Shown: positions 62,137-64,000 of the stretch, in pieces | Numbering within the stretch: the stretch's first letter is position 1 | Layout of the letters: each line of letters starts with the position of its first letter | Source: Bacteroidota bacterium | Lineage (GTDB): Bacteria > Bacteroidota > Bacteroidia > Bacteroidales > Dysgonomonadaceae | Assembly: GCA_023424395.1 (NCBI GenBank) | Contig: JAFADY010000050.1 | Location: 1 to 64,000, forward strand | Direction of reading: 5' to 3' | Length of the DNA stretch: 64,000 nucleotides | Notes under the pieces: model-generated | Told to the model about the DNA's origin: nothing | What the model saw: only the letters and a program-made list of their open reading frames with translations | The model's database searches: none | Translations under genes and position numbers: made by a program

Positions 62137-63300
62137 TTAGAATTTGTAACCTGTCCATGCGAAAATATTGGTTGAGCATCCGGTGTTGCCGGTAGCTTCA
62201 ACATTTACATTAGGATAACCTACAGCCGGCTTTACTTTCGATCCGGTAAAGTTTGTTAACTGATTTGTTAAACTTACAGAAGTTGCGGTATTTGCTCCGT
62301 CAACATCCGCAATATCCTGAGCAGTGCCCGTTCCTTTAACCAATGCATTGGTAATTGTAGCTTTTGCGCCGCGACGGATTTTTAAAACATCCTGCATGGA
62401 TTTTTTAGCAAAATCTGCATGATCTTTTGCAATGGCTGCCAATTTCAATTCAATAGTCATATTAGTAATCTTGAAATCAGATTGTCCTGTGTGTTCGGGA
62501 AAACCACCGTCTAAATTACCGTCTGCTTCAACACCGCGAGGATCTGATTCGCTACTTGAGTAAGCACCTTCCCAAACTCCGTAAGCATTTTCCAAAGTTC
62601 CTGTGTAACCTTGGGTAAAATCGAACATATCATCATCGGGGTTTACAACCAATAGGTTTTTTACGTTTACTGAGCCTCCAAAGAATTCAATACCGTCATC
62701 TGCTCCGTGAGGAATATAGATATTTTCTATCTTTGTTCCGTTACCCACACCATTCAACGTTAAACCGTTGTGCTCAACGTTCGCGCTTGAACGAGCTCCG
62801 GTGTACTCAATTTTAACGTATGTAAGAACACCTGAATTATCAGCAGCATTAGTACCACCGTAGGTATAAGCTGAATTAATTTCGGTTGAACCGGTAGTTC
62901 CACCAGCAAGAGGAGCGCGGCCATTGATGATTAATCCGCCCCAATGTCCTTGTTCTGCATTAGCAACATCGGCTGTCATTACAACGGGTTTGTCTGCTGT
63001 GCCGTTAGCGTTAATTTTACCACCTTGCAATACTAGAATGTAATTACTAAATCCTTTTTTAGCTTTAATTACTGTTCCCGCAGGTATATTCAATGTTCCG
63101 CCATCTTCAACGATCAGTGGCCCGTCCAATGAATATTCAACTGTGGCATCAAGTGTTCTTGCTCCTGTAACAGAACCTGATAAATTTTTGTCTTCTGTAG
63201 GTAGCGGATTATGGCCGCCGTTGTCGTCGCCGCAAGAAGTCAAGACTACTGCAGTCAACATTGCTGCAGCCATTAAAAAACTGATAAAGATCTTTTTCAT
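62137..63300 (-). CDS. Beta-helix-like lipoprotein
   Basis: A 387-residue lipoprotein (signal ending TAVVLTSCGDD). The centre repeats short strands with Gly and Asn turns (VEYSLDGPLIVEDGGTLNIP, AGTVIKAKK, GLIINGRAPLAGG, YVKIEYTGARSS, NGLTLNGVGNGTKIENIYIP), which fits a right-handed parallel beta-helix. It lies 52 bases downstream of the TonB-dependent receptor end and is probably co-transcribed. The ligand is unknown. Confidence 0.75.
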   Translation of the reverse strand: MKKIFISFLMAAAMLTAVVLTSCGDDNGGHNPLPTEDKNLSGSVTGARTLDATVEYSLDGPLIVEDGGTLNIPAGTVIKAKKGFSNYILVLQGGKINANGTADKPVVMTADVANAEQGHWGGLIINGRAPLAGGTTGSTEINSAYTYGGTNAADNSGVLTYVKIEYTGARSSANVEHNGLTLNGVGNGTKIENIYIPHGADDGIEFFGGSVNVKNLLVVNPDDDMFDFTQGYTGTLENAYGVWEGAYSSSESDPRGVEADGNLDGGFPEHTGQSDFKITNMTIELKLAAIAKDHADFAKKSMQDVLKIRRGAKATITNALVKGTGTAQDIADVDGANTATSVSLTNQLTNFTGSKVKPAVGYPNVNVEATGNTGCSTNIFAWTGYKF

Positions 63301-63352
63301 TTTAATCTAATAATTTAGCTAATTTAATAATAGTTTGGTTTATAATTCATTA

Positions 63353-64000
63353 TCATAGTTCATAGCTTATTCCTAAGCTGATGTTTTGTCCTTTTTTATA
63401 TTCGCTTAATACTATCTTTTCATTGTTCGAACTTTCGCGAGACAATTGATAAGAAGGATTCAAAAGATTAGTTGCTTTTGCTTTGAGCGTAAGACGTTGA
63501 TTTAATTTGTAAGTTGCCACAAAATCGATAGTAGGCACTCCGTTTTCTATAATATCTTTGTATCCTTTAGAACCTATTGTGTGAACCCGATCGCTGAAAT
63601 AGTTGAATATGAGCGAGGTTTGCAGATTTTTTTGCCCTTGCACATAATTGTAGGATAAATCTATGTTCGCAAGAAAAGGCGATGCGCCTTCCAACGGGCT
63701 GTTTCTCGGGTCGGTATCGCGCATATCAAGCTTTAGGTTTGTATAAATGTACGATGCATTCAATCCCACGGAAAGACGATTCATTTGGTCTCTTTCGGTG
63801 TCAAAACGATTGAAAATGTTTTTCCGAAGCTCAATTTCGGCTCCTCCCACCAAGGCGTGATCACTAATATTGTTGTATGTGAGCAATCCTGCGGAGTTTC
63901 CTTCGTCAACCCGTCCGATAGGATTTTGGATGTATTTGTAAAAACCGGTTACAGAAAATACTTCATTCGCACTGAAATAATTATCCCATTTCAAATCGAT
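63353..64000 (-). CDS. TonB-dependent receptor (3' part, partial)
   Basis: The last 215 or so residues of an outer-membrane barrel, open to the right edge of the window. Repeated amphipathic strands (MNRLSVGLNASYIYTNLKLD, LQTSLIFNYFSDRVHTIGSK, VDFVATYKLNQRLTLKAKAT) and the final NISLGISYEL are typical. No plug or TonB box is visible because the N-terminus is beyond base 64000. It precedes the beta-helix-like lipoprotein, which may be its partner. Confidence 0.85.
   Translation of the reverse strand: MDLKWDNYFSANEVFSVTGFYKYIQNPIGRVDEGNSAGLLTYNNISDHALVGGAEIELRKNIFNRFDTERDQMNRLSVGLNASYIYTNLKLDMRDTDPRNSPLEGASPFLANIDLSYNYVQGQKNLQTSLIFNYFSDRVHTIGSKGYKDIIENGVPTIDFVATYKLNQRLTLKAKATNLLNPSYQLSRESSNNEKIVLSEYKKGQNISLGISYEL

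Overview
The window reads as chromosomal DNA of a Bacteroidota (Bacteroidales-like) bacterium. The grounds are: a SusC/SusD pair, many lipoproteins with an MKK...SC signal, promoters of the TTTG-N19-TAnnTTTG type, weak Shine-Dalgarno sites, a long-form IspG of 617 residues, the LL-diaminopimelate aminotransferase route to lysine and cell wall, and a Y-x6-K FabI. Glycan genes suggest a forager of host-like or fungal glycans: GH2, GH109-like, GH29, GH76 and two GH92. Species cannot be named from this sequence alone.

Layout. 1-3330: the tail of an unknown gene and a secreted GH2 beta-galactosidase. 3394-10499: a tRNA(CAT) locus occupied in layers. A 6.65 kb AT-rich integrative element (core repeats 3784-3796 and 10425-10437) carries a tyrosine recombinase, an unknown protein, an excisionase/AlpA-like HTH protein, a winged-helix-like protein, a RecA-fold ATPase, a Toprim primase-like protein, a small protein with a GVPN-type N-terminus, origin-like palindromes and 10-bp phased repeats. 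No relaxase or phage structural gene is visible. Outside it, at 3394-3761, lies a frameshifted GIY-YIG nuclease gene followed by a decayed tRNA copy in which two 18-bp palindromes sit in the T loop and the anticodon loop.

10697-26976 is mostly housekeeping: OsmC, IspG, MBL-fold hydrolase, epimerase, GH109-like enzyme, aquaporin, FabI, Sua5-like protein, S41 protease, DusB and an ArsC/Spx-like protein. Four small secreted proteins follow, divergent from a TPR histidine kinase/LuxR-type regulator pair. 26980-46523 is a glycan locus: a GH29 fucosidase, then a GntR/UTRA repressor divergent from a long operon-like array. That array holds a fused mannose-6-phosphate isomerase, an MFS sugar transporter, a ROK kinase, SusC, SusD, a SusE-like lipoprotein, GH76 and two GH92 enzymes. 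The logic is alpha-mannan capture, cleavage to mannose, uptake, phosphorylation and isomerisation to fructose-6-phosphate.

46534-64000 holds DapL and DapF, a NatAB-like ABC exporter, DnaG, IlvE, an alpha/beta hydrolase, a CYTH protein, a DUF3857/transglutaminase gene broken by two frameshifts, tRNA-Arg(TCT), GdhA, small envelope proteins, a beta-helix-like lipoprotein and the 3' end of a TonB-dependent receptor that runs off the right edge.
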